Assembly: GCF_030345795.1 (NCBI RefSeq)
Contig: NZ_JAUALB010000001.1
Span: forward strand, 615,001-679,000
Source of the DNA: Micromonospora sp. WMMA1363
GTDB taxonomy: Bacteria; Actinomycetota; Actinomycetes; Mycobacteriales; Micromonosporaceae
Direction: 5' to 3'
Length of the DNA stretch: 64,000 nt
Part shown: piece after piece, positions 45,492 to 53,535 of the stretch
Numbering within the stretch: position 1 is the stretch's first letter
Layout of the letters: every line of letters starts with the position of its first letter
Position numbers and translations under genes: made by a program
Notes under the pieces: model-generated
Seen by the model: the letters and a program-made list of their open reading frames with translations, nothing else
What the model was told of the DNA's origin: nothing
Databases searched by the model: none

Positions 45492-45839
45492 GTGGCAGGA
45501 CATCTGTCGTACTTCGAGTTCGGAACGCCGGACGTGGCGGTGGCCAGCGCGTTCTTCACCGAGTTGTTCGGTTGGAAGGTGCAGGCGCAGGAGCACGGTG
45601 GTTCGATCGACACCGGAAACGCCGTGCCCGGTGGCATGCACCGCGACCCTGGCCCGCCGCAGCACTACCTCTACTTCGCCGTGGACGACATCGAGGCCGC
45701 CGTGAAGCGGGTGGTGGAGCTGGGCGGCGAGGTGGAGCCGATGCGTCCGCCGACGGAACAGTGGGGTGCCTTCGTCGAGTGTCGGGACAACCAGGGTCTT
45801 CCCTTCGGGCTGCACGTCCCACCGAAGTCCAGGGCCTGA
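45492..45839 (+). CDS. VOC-superfamily (glyoxalase-like) protein
   Basis: 115 aa from GTG 45492, preceded by GGAGGA; an upstream extension to 45426 lacks a site. Two beta-alpha-beta-beta-beta modules are visible: HLSYFEFGTPDVAVASAFFTELFGWKVQ and QHYLYFAVDDIEAAVKRVVELGGEV. It ends with GAFVECRDNQGLPFGLH. Such proteins include dioxygenases, isomerases and bleomycin-type resistance proteins. The metal ligand pattern is incomplete by eye. A binding, resistance or isomerase role cannot be decided. Confidence 0.82.
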   Translation: MAGHLSYFEFGTPDVAVASAFFTELFGWKVQAQEHGGSIDTGNAVPGGMHRDPGPPQHYLYFAVDDIEAAVKRVVELGGEVEPMRPPTEQWGAFVECRDNQGLPFGLHVPPKSRA

Positions 45840-45917
45840 ACCGCGCGCAGGCCGCGCCCGGAAACCGCCGGGCGTGGCCTGCGCCGTGCCGGTGCTCTCC
45901 GGGGCGCCCGGCCTGGG

Positions 45918-46727
45918 TCACTGCTCGTCGGTGAGGAACCGGCCCGGCACGTAGCCGGTTCGTGCGGTGGAGAGACCACCGTCGACCGTGACCACCGAGC
46001 CGGTGACGTAGGAGCCGGCACGGCTGCACAGGTAGATGACCGCGCCGACGATGTCCTCCGGCCGGCCGATGCGCTGCAACGGCGTGACCGCGGCGATCTC
46101 CTCGCCGATGGCCTCGAGCACGCCAGCCATCATCCGGGAGGGAAAGCTGCCAGGTGCGATCACGTTCGCGGTCACCGTGGGAGCGAAATCGTGGGCCAGC
46201 ATCCGGGTGATGTGGTGGATGGCCGCTTTCGCCGCGGCGGCGGAGTAGGTCGGCATCTCGGGCACCCGCTGGGCGTCGGCGCTGCCGATGTTGACGATCC
46301 GGGCCGGGTCGTCGGTGGTGCCGGCCGCACGCAACAGCGGCGCCAGCTCGCGTACCAGGATCAACGGCGCCTTCAGGCTGATGTCCAGCACGCTGTCCCA
46401 CGCGGCGGCGGGGAACTGGTCGACCGGGGCGGTCCACGCGGTGCCGGCGTTGTTCACCAGGATGTGCAACCGCTGTTCGCGCTCGGCGATCTCGCGGGCC
46501 AGCCGGGCGCACTCCTGCTCCTCGGCCAGGTCCGCCGGGATCGCCACGCACTCACCACCGACGGCGGAGAGCTCCTGGGCGACGTCCTCGCAGTCGGATT
46601 TGGTTCGGGCGGTGAGGTAGACCCGGACCCCGGCCGCGGCGAAACCCCGCGCGATCATTTTCCCGATCCCCTGGGTGCCGCCCGTGACGAGGGCGGTCTT
46701 ACCCGCTACCGAGAACAGCTCACTCAT
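45918..46727 (-). CDS. Short-chain dehydrogenase/reductase with altered active-site motif
   Basis: 269 aa from ATG 46727, behind GGAGG. The Rossmann fold is clear: TGGTQGIG at 15-22, NNAG at 92-95, Ser149 in NIGS, and a C-terminal VTGSVVTVDGG. It resembles RhlG-type 3-ketoacyl reductases. The active site is odd. The only Tyr is Tyr161, six residues before Lys167, whereas the family uses Tyr-x3-Lys. The position expected to be Tyr (163) is Ala (TYSAAAAKAAIH). It may be catalytically changed or inactive. It is divergent from the MaoC-like gene with a 78-bp gap. Confidence 0.85.
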   Translation of the reverse strand: MSELFSVAGKTALVTGGTQGIGKMIARGFAAAGVRVYLTARTKSDCEDVAQELSAVGGECVAIPADLAEEQECARLAREIAEREQRLHILVNNAGTAWTAPVDQFPAAAWDSVLDISLKAPLILVRELAPLLRAAGTTDDPARIVNIGSADAQRVPEMPTYSAAAAKAAIHHITRMLAHDFAPTVTANVIAPGSFPSRMMAGVLEAIGEEIAAVTPLQRIGRPEDIVGAVIYLCSRAGSYVTGSVVTVDGGLSTARTGYVPGRFLTDEQ

Positions 46728-46805
46728 GACAACCTCCACAGACGAGATACTTCACTACGGTACGATGCCGGCCACACCGCTGCCTACCCCGCCCCGGAGG
46801 ACGCC

Positions 46806-47255
46806 GTGACGCGTTTCGGATCCCTGGACGAGCTACGGTCCGCAACGCCCGGACGGCTCGGCATCAGCTCCTGGCGCCGGGTCGACCAGGAGCTGATCAC
46901 CGCCTTCGCCGACCTGACCGGCGACCGGCAATGGATCCATGTCGACCCCGTCCGGGCCGCGACCGGACCGTTCGGCGCACCGATCGCGCATGGCTTCCTG
47001 GTGCTGTCGCTGGTGCCGGTCATGCTCGGCGAGGTGCTGCGGGTCACCGGCCTCCGGACGGCGGTCAACTACGGCCTGGACCGGGTGCGCTTCCCCGCGC
47101 CGGTGACCGCCGGGTCCGCGGTCCGCGGCGCCGTCGACCTGCTGGCGACCGCCGAGGTGCGCGACGCGCTCCAGGTGCGTTGTCGGGTCACCGTCGAGTC
47201 GGCCGGCAGCGGGAAACCCTGCTGCGTCGCCGAGAGTCTGTTCCGCTTCGCCTGA
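46806..47255 (+). CDS. MaoC-like (R)-specific enoyl hydratase/dehydratase
   Basis: 149 aa, GTG 46806. It has a single hot-dog fold. The hydratase motif has Asp40 and His45 in LTGDRQWIHVDPVRAATGPFGAPIAHG, matching the catalytic Asp/His of PhaJ/NodN-type enzymes. NYGLDRVRFPAPVTAGSAVRG completes the family blocks. The reaction would be hydration or dehydration of an acyl thioester. Together with the divergent SDR it could form a beta-carbon processing pair on a carrier- or CoA-bound substrate. Confidence 0.88.
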   Translation: MTRFGSLDELRSATPGRLGISSWRRVDQELITAFADLTGDRQWIHVDPVRAATGPFGAPIAHGFLVLSLVPVMLGEVLRVTGLRTAVNYGLDRVRFPAPVTAGSAVRGAVDLLATAEVRDALQVRCRVTVESAGSGKPCCVAESLFRFA

Positions 47256-47307
47256 CCGCCGTGGGGCAGCCCGCGACCGAGGCTCCGCACCGGGTGACCA
47301 GATCGGA

Positions 47308-48441
47308 TCAGAGCGGGCCGGAGCCGGTCTCCGCACCGACGGCCAGTGCGCCGAGCGTGGCGTACGAGTCACGGCCGGCCACGAAGTGCTGGGTAGCCGT
47401 GTGCATGTCGCGCAGCCGTCGTTGCAGCGGCGAGGTCTCGTAGACGGCGGTGCCGCCGGCCAGTTGGTGTGCGGTGTCGACCACCTGACCGGCCAGGCTG
47501 GTCACCTGGGCAGCGGTGGCTCGTAGGCGGGCCCGGCGGAGCGCTGTCGAGGTTCCCGCCGACGCCTGCGCCTCGGCCGCCTCCGCGTACAGCAGGGCCC
47601 GGGCCGCGCGCTGCACAGTCTGTGCCTCACCGAGCCGGTCCTGGAAGACCGGTGCGGAGGCGAGGCGCCGGGCGCTCAGCGCCGGCCGCTTGCCGTCGGT
47701 CGCCAACTGGACCAGATCCGTCAGCGCGCCGTCGGCCAACCCGACGGCGATCGCACCGATGATCAGGCTCGACTCGGCGATCCGATGTACCGCGTCACCG
47801 CCCTGCTCGCCCTCCGTGACGACTGCGCGGTGCGCGGGGACCCGCGCATCCTCGACGGCCACGTCGTGGCTGGCGGTCCCACGTAGACCCAGCACCCGCC
47901 AGGTGTCCACGATCCGGCTGTCCCGCGCGGGCACGTACAGGATGCGGGTGGCCGGTACGCCGTCCGGCCCGACCGGTACGCTCCGCCCGGCGACCACCAC
48001 GCAGCTCAGGTAGAACCAGGACGCCCGCGGGCAACCGGTGACGAACGGCCACTGGCCGGTGACCCGCCACCCGTCGTCGGTCTGGCGGGCCCGTCCCTTC
48101 GGCGCCACCGCCCCGGCGACCAGCGTGTCGGGGCCGTCGGCGAACACGTCCTCCACCGCCTCGGCCGGTCCGCAGCGGACGATCAGGTGCGACAGCGCCA
48201 CCTGGCCGACGGTCCAGGCGGTAGCGGCGTCGGCCCGGGCCAGTTCCTCCAGCACGGCCAACACGTCCGGCAGGTCCAACTGGTCACCGCCGTAGCTGGC
48301 CGGTGCGAACATCCGGAAGCACCCGGCGTCGCGGAGGTCGTCGACGAGGTCGTCCGGCAACCCGCGTTGCAGCTCGATCTCCTCTGCCCGCTTCGTCACT
48401 CGGGTCGCCAGCTCGCGTACCCGTGCCAGCGTTGGGTTCAC
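47308..48441 (-). CDS. Acyl-CoA-dehydrogenase-fold flavoprotein, probably a group D monooxygenase
   Basis: 377 aa from GTG 48441 behind GAGGAGAAGGAC; the frame extends upstream to 48507 without support. The N-terminal helices (LVDDLRDAGCFRMFAPASYGGDQLDLPDVLAVLEELARADAATAW in outline) and the middle WRVTGQWPFVTGCPRASWFYLS fit the HsaA/HpaB-like branch, which hydroxylates or N-oxidises with reduced flavin. No typical acyl-CoA dehydrogenase base region is obvious. The FMN reductase at 50192-50845 could supply reduced flavin. It is divergent from the methyltransferase. Confidence 0.8.
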   Translation of the reverse strand: MNPTLARVRELATRVTKRAEEIELQRGLPDDLVDDLRDAGCFRMFAPASYGGDQLDLPDVLAVLEELARADAATAWTVGQVALSHLIVRCGPAEAVEDVFADGPDTLVAGAVAPKGRARQTDDGWRVTGQWPFVTGCPRASWFYLSCVVVAGRSVPVGPDGVPATRILYVPARDSRIVDTWRVLGLRGTASHDVAVEDARVPAHRAVVTEGEQGGDAVHRIAESSLIIGAIAVGLADGALTDLVQLATDGKRPALSARRLASAPVFQDRLGEAQTVQRAARALLYAEAAEAQASAGTSTALRRARLRATAAQVTSLAGQVVDTAHQLAGGTAVYETSPLQRRLRDMHTATQHFVAGRDSYATLGALAVGAETGSGPL

Positions 48442-48575
48442 GTCCTTCTCCTCAGTGTGGTGTGTCGGGTGTGCGGACCGTATCTCCCGGTGGCCGGTGC
48501 TGTCCATGTCGACTCCGACGGGTTAGCGTGTGACGAGACAACACACCCCATACGCGTCTCGCCCGGAGGATGCCG

Positions 48576-49664
48576 ATGACCACCCCCACCGACACCCAGG
48601 CCCGGGTCTTCGCAGTCCGGATGTGGACCTCCCTGCTGGCCACCCAGGAACTGCTGTCGATGTACCTCGGGGTCCGTCTGGGGCTCTACGACGACCTGGC
48701 GACCAAGGGTCCCGGCACGGTGGGGGAGATCGCCGTGCGGACCGGGGTCGACCCGCGGTACGCCCGCGAGTGGCTGGAGCAGCAGGCGGTGGCGGGCGTG
48801 CTCACGGTCGACGACCCGACCCGCCCGGCCGAGCAGCGGGTGTTCACCCTGCCCGCCGCGCACGCCGAGGTGCTGACCGTGACGGACAACCCGGTGTCGA
48901 TGGCGGCCTTGGCCGTGCTGCCGTTGGGCGGGGTCGCGGCGGCGCTGCCGGCACTGCTGGCGGCGTACCGCAGCGGTGCCGGCGTACCGGACGCGGTCTA
49001 CGGCGTCGACTGGCGCCAGGGGCACGCCGGTGCCAACCGGGCGATGTTCACCCATCAGCTGGCGGGCTGGCTGCGTCGTTTCGCCCCGGACGTCCACACC
49101 CGGCTCACCACCGGGCCGGCGCGGGTGGCGGATGTCGCGTGTGGTGCCGGGTGGGCCGGGATCGGCCTGGCCCGTTCCTTCCCGTCGATCACCGTCGACG
49201 GCTTCGACATCGACGCCGAAGTGATCGCGGACGCCCGCGGGCACGCCGCCGAAGCCGGGTTGACCGACCGGGTCTCCTTCGTCGCCCGCGACGCGGCGGC
49301 CCCGGATCTCGCCGGCCGCTACGACCTGGTCTGCCTCTTCGACGCCCTGCACGAGATCGCCCGGCCGGTCGAGGTGCTGGGCGCCTGCCGGCGGCTGTGC
49401 GTGGAGGGCGGCACCGTGCTGGTGCTCGACGCCCGAGTGGCGGAGCGGTTCACTGCCCCGGCCGATGAAGTCGAACGCTTTCAGTACGCGACCAGCGTGC
49501 TGCACTGCCTGCCGGCCTGCCTGAGTCAGCAGCCCTCCGCTGGTACCGGCACCGCGCTGCGTCCCGACCAGATGCAGCGACTGGCGGCCGAGGCTGGCTT
49601 CGCCGCCGTCACCCAGTTGCCGATCGACGACCGGTTCCACCGGCTCTACCGCCTGATCGGCTGA
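48576..49664 (+). CDS. SAM-dependent methyltransferase with winged-helix N-terminus
   Basis: 362 aa. I use ATG 48576 because GGAGG at 48565-48569 is 6 bp upstream; ATG 48570 is too close. The first 100 residues form a winged-helix, dimerisation-like domain (GTVGEIAVRTGVDPRYAREWLEQQAVAGVL). The Rossmann domain follows with SAM motif VADVACGAGWAG at about 184-195, then DGFDIDAEVIADARGHAA and YDLVCLFDALHEIARP. Substrate and methylated atom are unknown. A 20-bp piece including the stop codon is tandemly duplicated just after the gene. Confidence 0.85.
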   Translation: MTTPTDTQARVFAVRMWTSLLATQELLSMYLGVRLGLYDDLATKGPGTVGEIAVRTGVDPRYAREWLEQQAVAGVLTVDDPTRPAEQRVFTLPAAHAEVLTVTDNPVSMAALAVLPLGGVAAALPALLAAYRSGAGVPDAVYGVDWRQGHAGANRAMFTHQLAGWLRRFAPDVHTRLTTGPARVADVACGAGWAGIGLARSFPSITVDGFDIDAEVIADARGHAAEAGLTDRVSFVARDAAAPDLAGRYDLVCLFDALHEIARPVEVLGACRRLCVEGGTVLVLDARVAERFTAPADEVERFQYATSVLHCLPACLSQQPSAGTGTALRPDQMQRLAAEAGFAAVTQLPIDDRFHRLYRLIG

Positions 49665-49689
49665 CGGGACCGCCTGATCGGCTGACGGG
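49649..49689. repeat. Short tandem duplication across the methyltransferase stop codon
   Basis: CCGCCTGATCGGCTGACGGG occurs at 49649-49668 and again at 49670-49689, a 21-bp period. The first copy contains the stop codon. Confidence 0.85.
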
Positions 49690-49723
49690 CGACCGCCGCC
49701 GTCAACCGGTCCCCGGTGTGCAC

Positions 49724-49775
49724 CGACCGCTACCGGCGGCCGTCGGATCGGGTCGACGGCCGCCGGTAGCGGTCG
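49724..49775 (+). terminator. Terminator after the methyltransferase, perfect 22-bp stem
   Basis: The arms 49724-49745 and 49754-49775 are exact complements with an 8-nt loop, about 60 bp after the stop. There is no T-tract. Confidence 0.8.
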
Positions 49776-49789
49776 CCTCGACGGTTCAC

Positions 49790-49828
49790 CATGGGGCCGG
49801 CCACCGTGGCGGCGGCCGGCCCCCCATG
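49790..49828 (-). terminator. Imperfect hairpin after the carrier-protein gene
   Basis: The arms 49790-49802 and 49814-49828 pair with a 2-nt bulge. It lies 12 bp beyond the stop of the minus-strand carrier protein gene and is probably its terminator. Confidence 0.5.
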
Positions 49829-49840
49829 ACGGGTGGGGAG

Positions 49841-50140
49841 TCAGGCCCCCGCCTCACGCTCCCGGATCCGGCGCAGAACGTGCTCCTGGACCGCGTGCAG
49901 GGTGGTGATCGACCGGGCGGTCTTCTCGTCGATCGGATCCAGGTCGAACTCGTCTTCCAGCGCGAAGGCCAGCTCCATCAGGGCCAGCGAGTGGAAGCCG
50001 AGGTCCTGGACCAAAGCCGTCTCCGCGCCGCGGAGACCATCGGGGCTGGGTGCCAGGTCGAGCACGATGGCCTCGACCTGGGTGCGGATCTGCTCATCGG
50101 ACATCGTCGGCCCTGCGAGCGTCGGGGTCTGCTCACTCAT
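49841..50140 (-). CDS. Free-standing acyl/peptidyl carrier protein
   Basis: 99 aa, ATG 50140. A four-helix carrier domain with the phosphopantetheine site at Ser51 in LGFHSLALMELAFALEDEF. The residue before the serine is His where most carriers have Asp (DSL becomes HSL). LHAVQEHVLRRI forms the last helix. A Thr-rich 15-residue leader precedes the domain. It lies in a three-gene minus-strand run with the FMN reductase and SsuD-like monooxygenase. It probably holds the substrate for the stand-alone condensation and oxidation enzymes nearby. Confidence 0.9.
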   Translation of the reverse strand: MSEQTPTLAGPTMSDEQIRTQVEAIVLDLAPSPDGLRGAETALVQDLGFHSLALMELAFALEDEFDLDPIDEKTARSITTLHAVQEHVLRRIREREAGA

Positions 50141-50191
50141 GGTCGCTTGTTCCTTCCGGATCGCCTGGCTGAGCGGGGCTTGAAACACGGG

Positions 50192-50845
50192 TCAAGGGAC
50201 AGGTACGGGTTCGGCGAGGTGGGGCGGAAACGGTGCCGGGGGCCGGCAGCCGCGCAGCACGGCGGCGAGTACCGGCACCGCGGCCTCGGTCCAGCCGGCG
50301 ACCGCGGGGTCGAGATCACCGAACTCCTCCTCGAGCACCGCCAGGCCTCGTACTGGCACCACGGCCCCCAGTTCGACCAGGAGAGGTCGAAGCTGAGCAT
50401 CCGGGACGAAGCGGTGTTGTGCCCACCCAGCCGTCATGACCGGCACCGCGACCGTGCCCGGCCGCAGCCCCTCGCGGGGGAGCATGTCGAGGAAGAGTTT
50501 CAGCAGGCCGGTGTAGGAGCCCTTGAAGGTCGGGCTGACCACCACCAGCAGGCCGGGTCTACGGACCCGGGCCAGCACCTGTTCCAGTGGTGCGTGCCCG
50601 GCGGCACCGGCGATCAGTCGGGACGGCAGGTCCGGTCCCAGTTCCGCCAGGTCCACCAGGTGTGGGTCGGCGAGGTGGACGCCGAAGTCGGCGAGCCCAG
50701 TGCGCAGGGCACCGGTGAGGTGCCGCGCCACGGTGAGGGTGCGGGACTCCCGTCGGGGGTTGCCGACCAGCACGGTCGTCGGGACGGTCAGTGAATCGGT
50801 CGGTGGGGCGGCCCGTCGGGATGCGGGTTGCCGCAGATCGGTCAC
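50192..50845 (-). CDS. NADPH-dependent FMN reductase (SsuE-like)
   Basis: 217 aa, GTG 50845 overlapping the preceding gene's stop by 4 nt. A flavodoxin-like fold with the phosphate-binding start VLVGNPRRESRTLTVARHL and the substrate-side SPTFKGSYTGLLKLFLDML typical of the SsuE/FMN_red family. It would supply reduced FMN to the LLM monooxygenase encoded just upstream in the operon, and possibly to the acyl-CoA-dehydrogenase-fold oxygenase. Confidence 0.9.
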   Translation of the reverse strand: MTDLRQPASRRAAPPTDSLTVPTTVLVGNPRRESRTLTVARHLTGALRTGLADFGVHLADPHLVDLAELGPDLPSRLIAGAAGHAPLEQVLARVRRPGLLVVVSPTFKGSYTGLLKLFLDMLPREGLRPGTVAVPVMTAGWAQHRFVPDAQLRPLLVELGAVVPVRGLAVLEEEFGDLDPAVAGWTEAAVPVLAAVLRGCRPPAPFPPHLAEPVPVP

Positions 50846-51945
50846 CGGTCTCCTTCCGGTTCGGCCAGCAGCCCGCGGCGCCGCAGGATCGGCAGGACAC
50901 CCTCACCGAAGGTGTACGCCTCCTCCAGGTGCGGCTGGCCGGAGAGGATCAGGTGATCCAGACCTGACGAGTGGTACTCCTCGATACGGTCGGCCACCTC
51001 GGTGTGGCTGCCGACCAGGGCCAACCCGGCTCCCGGCCGGACCAGGCCGTAGCCGGCCCAGACGTTCGGGTGTACCTCCAGGTCGTCGGTGTGTCCCCGG
51101 TGCAGAGCGGCCATCCGGCGTTGCCCCTCGGATTCGGTCTTCCGGAATCGCTGCTGCGCGGCGGCGATGGTGTCCGGGTGCATCCGGTCCACCAGGCGCC
51201 GGGCCACCTGCCACGCCTCGTCGGCAGTGTCCCGGCTGATCACGTGGAACCGGGATCCGTAGGACAGTTCGCGGCCCTGCGCGTCGGCCCGGTCACGAAC
51301 CTGCTTGACCAGCGCCCCCAACGGCTCCGGTGGTTCGCCCCAGGCGAGGTAGACGTCGGCGTGGCGGGCGGCCACCTCGTGCGCGGCGGGCGAGGAGCCA
51401 CCGAGGAACACCGTCGGCCTGACCGGGTGTCCCCGAGTGAGTCGGCCGGCGCGGATCCGGTAGTGGACCCCGTCGAAGTCGTACGGGTCACCCGTCCAGG
51501 CCCGGGACAGGACGTCGAGGAACTCGTCGGCGCGGGCGTAGCGCTGGTCGTGGTCGAGCCAGTCGCCGTAGCGCAACTGCTCGTCCCGGTCGCCGCCGGC
51601 CACGATGTTGAGCAGCAGCCGGCCACCCGAGAGTCGTTGCAGGGTTGCGGCCATCTGCGCGGCGACCGTCGGCGCCAGGAAACCGGGACGGACGGCGACC
51701 ATGAACCTGAGTCGGTGGGTGTGGCGGGCCAGCGCTGCCGAGGCCAGCCAGGGATCTTCGCAGAACAGCCCGGTCGGGACGAGGACGCTGTCGAAGCCGA
51801 GTCGGTCGGCGGCGCCGGCGACCTGGCCGAGGTAGTCGATTTCCGGTGCGCGTCGGACGGCCTGCGCCGGGGCACCGTCCGGGGTCTTCGCCACCTCACG
51901 TCCGTCCCCGTGGGACGGGAGAAACCAGTGCAGGTGAAGTGGCAT
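50842..51945 (-). CDS. Luciferase-like FMNH2-dependent monooxygenase (SsuD family)
   Basis: 367 aa, ATG 51945. A TIM-barrel LLM flavoenzyme. FMVAVRPGFLAPTVAAQMAATL, GGRLLLNIVAGGDRDEQLRYGDWLDHDQRYARADEFL and PTVFLGGSSPAAHEVAARHADVYLAWGE are hallmarks of alkanesulfonate monooxygenases. With the adjacent SsuE-like reductase it could simply desulfonate alkanesulfonates. No Ssu ABC uptake genes are present, however, and the operon continues into a carrier protein, so a biosynthetic oxidation is equally plausible. Confidence 0.9.
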   Translation of the reverse strand: MPLHLHWFLPSHGDGREVAKTPDGAPAQAVRRAPEIDYLGQVAGAADRLGFDSVLVPTGLFCEDPWLASAALARHTHRLRFMVAVRPGFLAPTVAAQMAATLQRLSGGRLLLNIVAGGDRDEQLRYGDWLDHDQRYARADEFLDVLSRAWTGDPYDFDGVHYRIRAGRLTRGHPVRPTVFLGGSSPAAHEVAARHADVYLAWGEPPEPLGALVKQVRDRADAQGRELSYGSRFHVISRDTADEAWQVARRLVDRMHPDTIAAAQQRFRKTESEGQRRMAALHRGHTDDLEVHPNVWAGYGLVRPGAGLALVGSHTEVADRIEEYHSSGLDHLILSGQPHLEEAYTFGEGVLPILRRRGLLAEPEGDR

Positions 51946-52164
51946 GTGGACCTTCCTGTCACAGCATCGACCGGGTGAGCGGTGCCGCGCGGTACGGCCC
52001 GAGGACTCGTCCGCCTCCTGCGCGTATACCAGGTAGGACTGGTCGAAGCCTCTCAGCAGCGGTATGCGGTGTCAAGAGTGTGTGACGTTAGTGCTGTGTG
52101 GTTTATAGCGTGTTCGCCGCATCACCTGCGGACCGGCGGGTGACGGTTCGGGCCAGCCGCCGGA

Positions 52165-53475
52165 TCAGACCGGCCGGGTGGCGCCCAGCGGGGCGGTGGG
52201 CGCGGCGGTCAGGGTTGTGGCCAGGTCGGAGTACCCGGAGAGGAACCTGTGCGCCTGGGCCGGGGAGTACGCGGCGGTGGGGTGGTAGAAGACGACCCGC
52301 AGGTCCGCCGGGCCCACCGGGGCGATGGCCAACTCGAACCGGAACCGGCTGCCCAAGCCCCGGGGCACCAGCAGTTCGAAGCCGACACCGGCCGCGATGG
52401 TGCGGTGCTGAGCCTCGGCCATCACGTTGAACAGCACGTCGTCGGCGCGACGCCCACCGGTGCCCACCGCGCCCGCCGGCAGCATCTGGTAGGGCAGGTC
52501 CTGGTAGGTGAAGGCGCCGATGGCCGCGGAATGCGCCTGCCCGACGAGGTCGGCGAAGGTGGCTGCCTGTCCGACCCGGGCCCGCAGCAGCACCATGTTG
52601 GCCAGCAGACCTACGGTCTCCCGCAGTTCGGGGCGGGACCGGTTGGCGAACATCGAGGCCACCGCGAGGTCGTCCTGGCCGGTGACCCGGTGCAGGTGGT
52701 GGTAGAAGACCGCCAGCAGCACCGCGAAGAGCGTGGTACGACGGCTCCGGGCGAGAGCTCGCAGCCGGGCGACGGTCTCGCGGTCGAGGTCGATCGCCAC
52801 GTCCGCGGTGGTCGGCCGGTCGTCGCCGGCCGGCCGGTCGTCCGCCGCGGCGGGCAGCGCCGGTAGCTGGCTGCCGGCGAGCTGTCGGCGCCAGTAGTCC
52901 CGGTGTCGGTGTAGCCCGTCGCCGTCGAGGAGTTCCTGCTGCCACTCGACGAACCGGGTGTACGGCCAGCCTGTTCCGGGCAGCGGCGAACTCGCACCGG
53001 TCGCCTGGGTGTACAGCGCGCCGAGGTCGCGGAAGAGAATCCCGGTGGACCAGGCGTCGGTCACCAGGTGGTGCAGATTCAGGCAGAGCATGTGGGTACG
53101 GGGCCCGAGCCGCCACAGCGTCGCCCGGGCCGGCCACTTGGTCGGGTCGATCGCGGTGCGCAGCTCGGCGCGCAGCGCCTCGGCGACAGCACTGTCCGGG
53201 TCAGGCCGGTCGGACAGGTCGATCCGCCGGGTCGCCACCTGGGCCGGCGGGTGAACGATCTGGGCCAGCCGGGCTCCGCGACCGGTGAAGGTGGTCCGCA
53301 GCGCTTCGTGCCGGGCGGTGAGCCGGGTCAACGCGGCGTCGAGGGCGTCAGCGTCCAGGTCACCGGTCAGCCGGCACAGCAGCGGACAGCTCAACGCGCC
53401 GAAGTCGGCACGGTAGTGTTTGATCATCCAGAGCAGACGCTGGGACACCGATGCTGGTGTCTGTCGTGTGTTCAC
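52165..53475 (-). CDS. Free-standing NRPS condensation-domain protein (copy 1)
   Basis: 436 aa from GTG 53475. It covers one complete condensation domain and nothing else. The catalytic motif is His135-His136-LVT-Asp140 (LNLHHLVTDAWSTG), with Ala in place of the usual Gly after Asp. Later blocks are RTTLFAVLLAVFYHHLHRVTGQDDLAVASMFANR and YQDLPYQMLPAG. It would form an amide or ester between thioester-bound or free partners. The start lies 7 nt after a -10-like TATCGT, suggesting a leaderless mRNA. It is divergent from the diiron oxygenase gene. Confidence 0.9.
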   Translation of the reverse strand: MNTRQTPASVSQRLLWMIKHYRADFGALSCPLLCRLTGDLDADALDAALTRLTARHEALRTTFTGRGARLAQIVHPPAQVATRRIDLSDRPDPDSAVAEALRAELRTAIDPTKWPARATLWRLGPRTHMLCLNLHHLVTDAWSTGILFRDLGALYTQATGASSPLPGTGWPYTRFVEWQQELLDGDGLHRHRDYWRRQLAGSQLPALPAAADDRPAGDDRPTTADVAIDLDRETVARLRALARSRRTTLFAVLLAVFYHHLHRVTGQDDLAVASMFANRSRPELRETVGLLANMVLLRARVGQAATFADLVGQAHSAAIGAFTYQDLPYQMLPAGAVGTGGRRADDVLFNVMAEAQHRTIAAGVGFELLVPRGLGSRFRFELAIAPVGPADLRVVFYHPTAAYSPAQAHRFLSGYSDLATTLTAAPTAPLGATRPV

Positions 53476-53482
53476 GAAAGCG

Positions 53483-53488
53483 ACGATA
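53483..53488 (-). promoter_or_regulatory. Likely leaderless promoter -10 of condensation gene 1
   Basis: Read on the minus strand, TATCGT (TANNNT) ends exactly 7 nt before GTG 53475, the spacing seen for actinobacterial leaderless transcripts. There is no Shine-Dalgarno sequence between. No clear -35 was found. Confidence 0.5.
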
Positions 53489-53499
53489 GCGTCATTGGA

Positions 53500-53528
53500 T
53501 TGGCATCGGTCGGCCCGATCGGTACGTT
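53500..53528 (+). promoter_or_regulatory. Likely leaderless promoter of the diiron oxygenase gene
   Basis: TTGGCA at 53500-53505, a 17-bp spacer, TACGTT at 53523-53528, then 7 nt to ATG 53536. No Shine-Dalgarno sequence precedes the ATG. It shares the 60-bp gap with the oppositely directed promoter of the condensation gene. Confidence 0.55.
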
Positions 53529-53535
53529 GTGTCGT

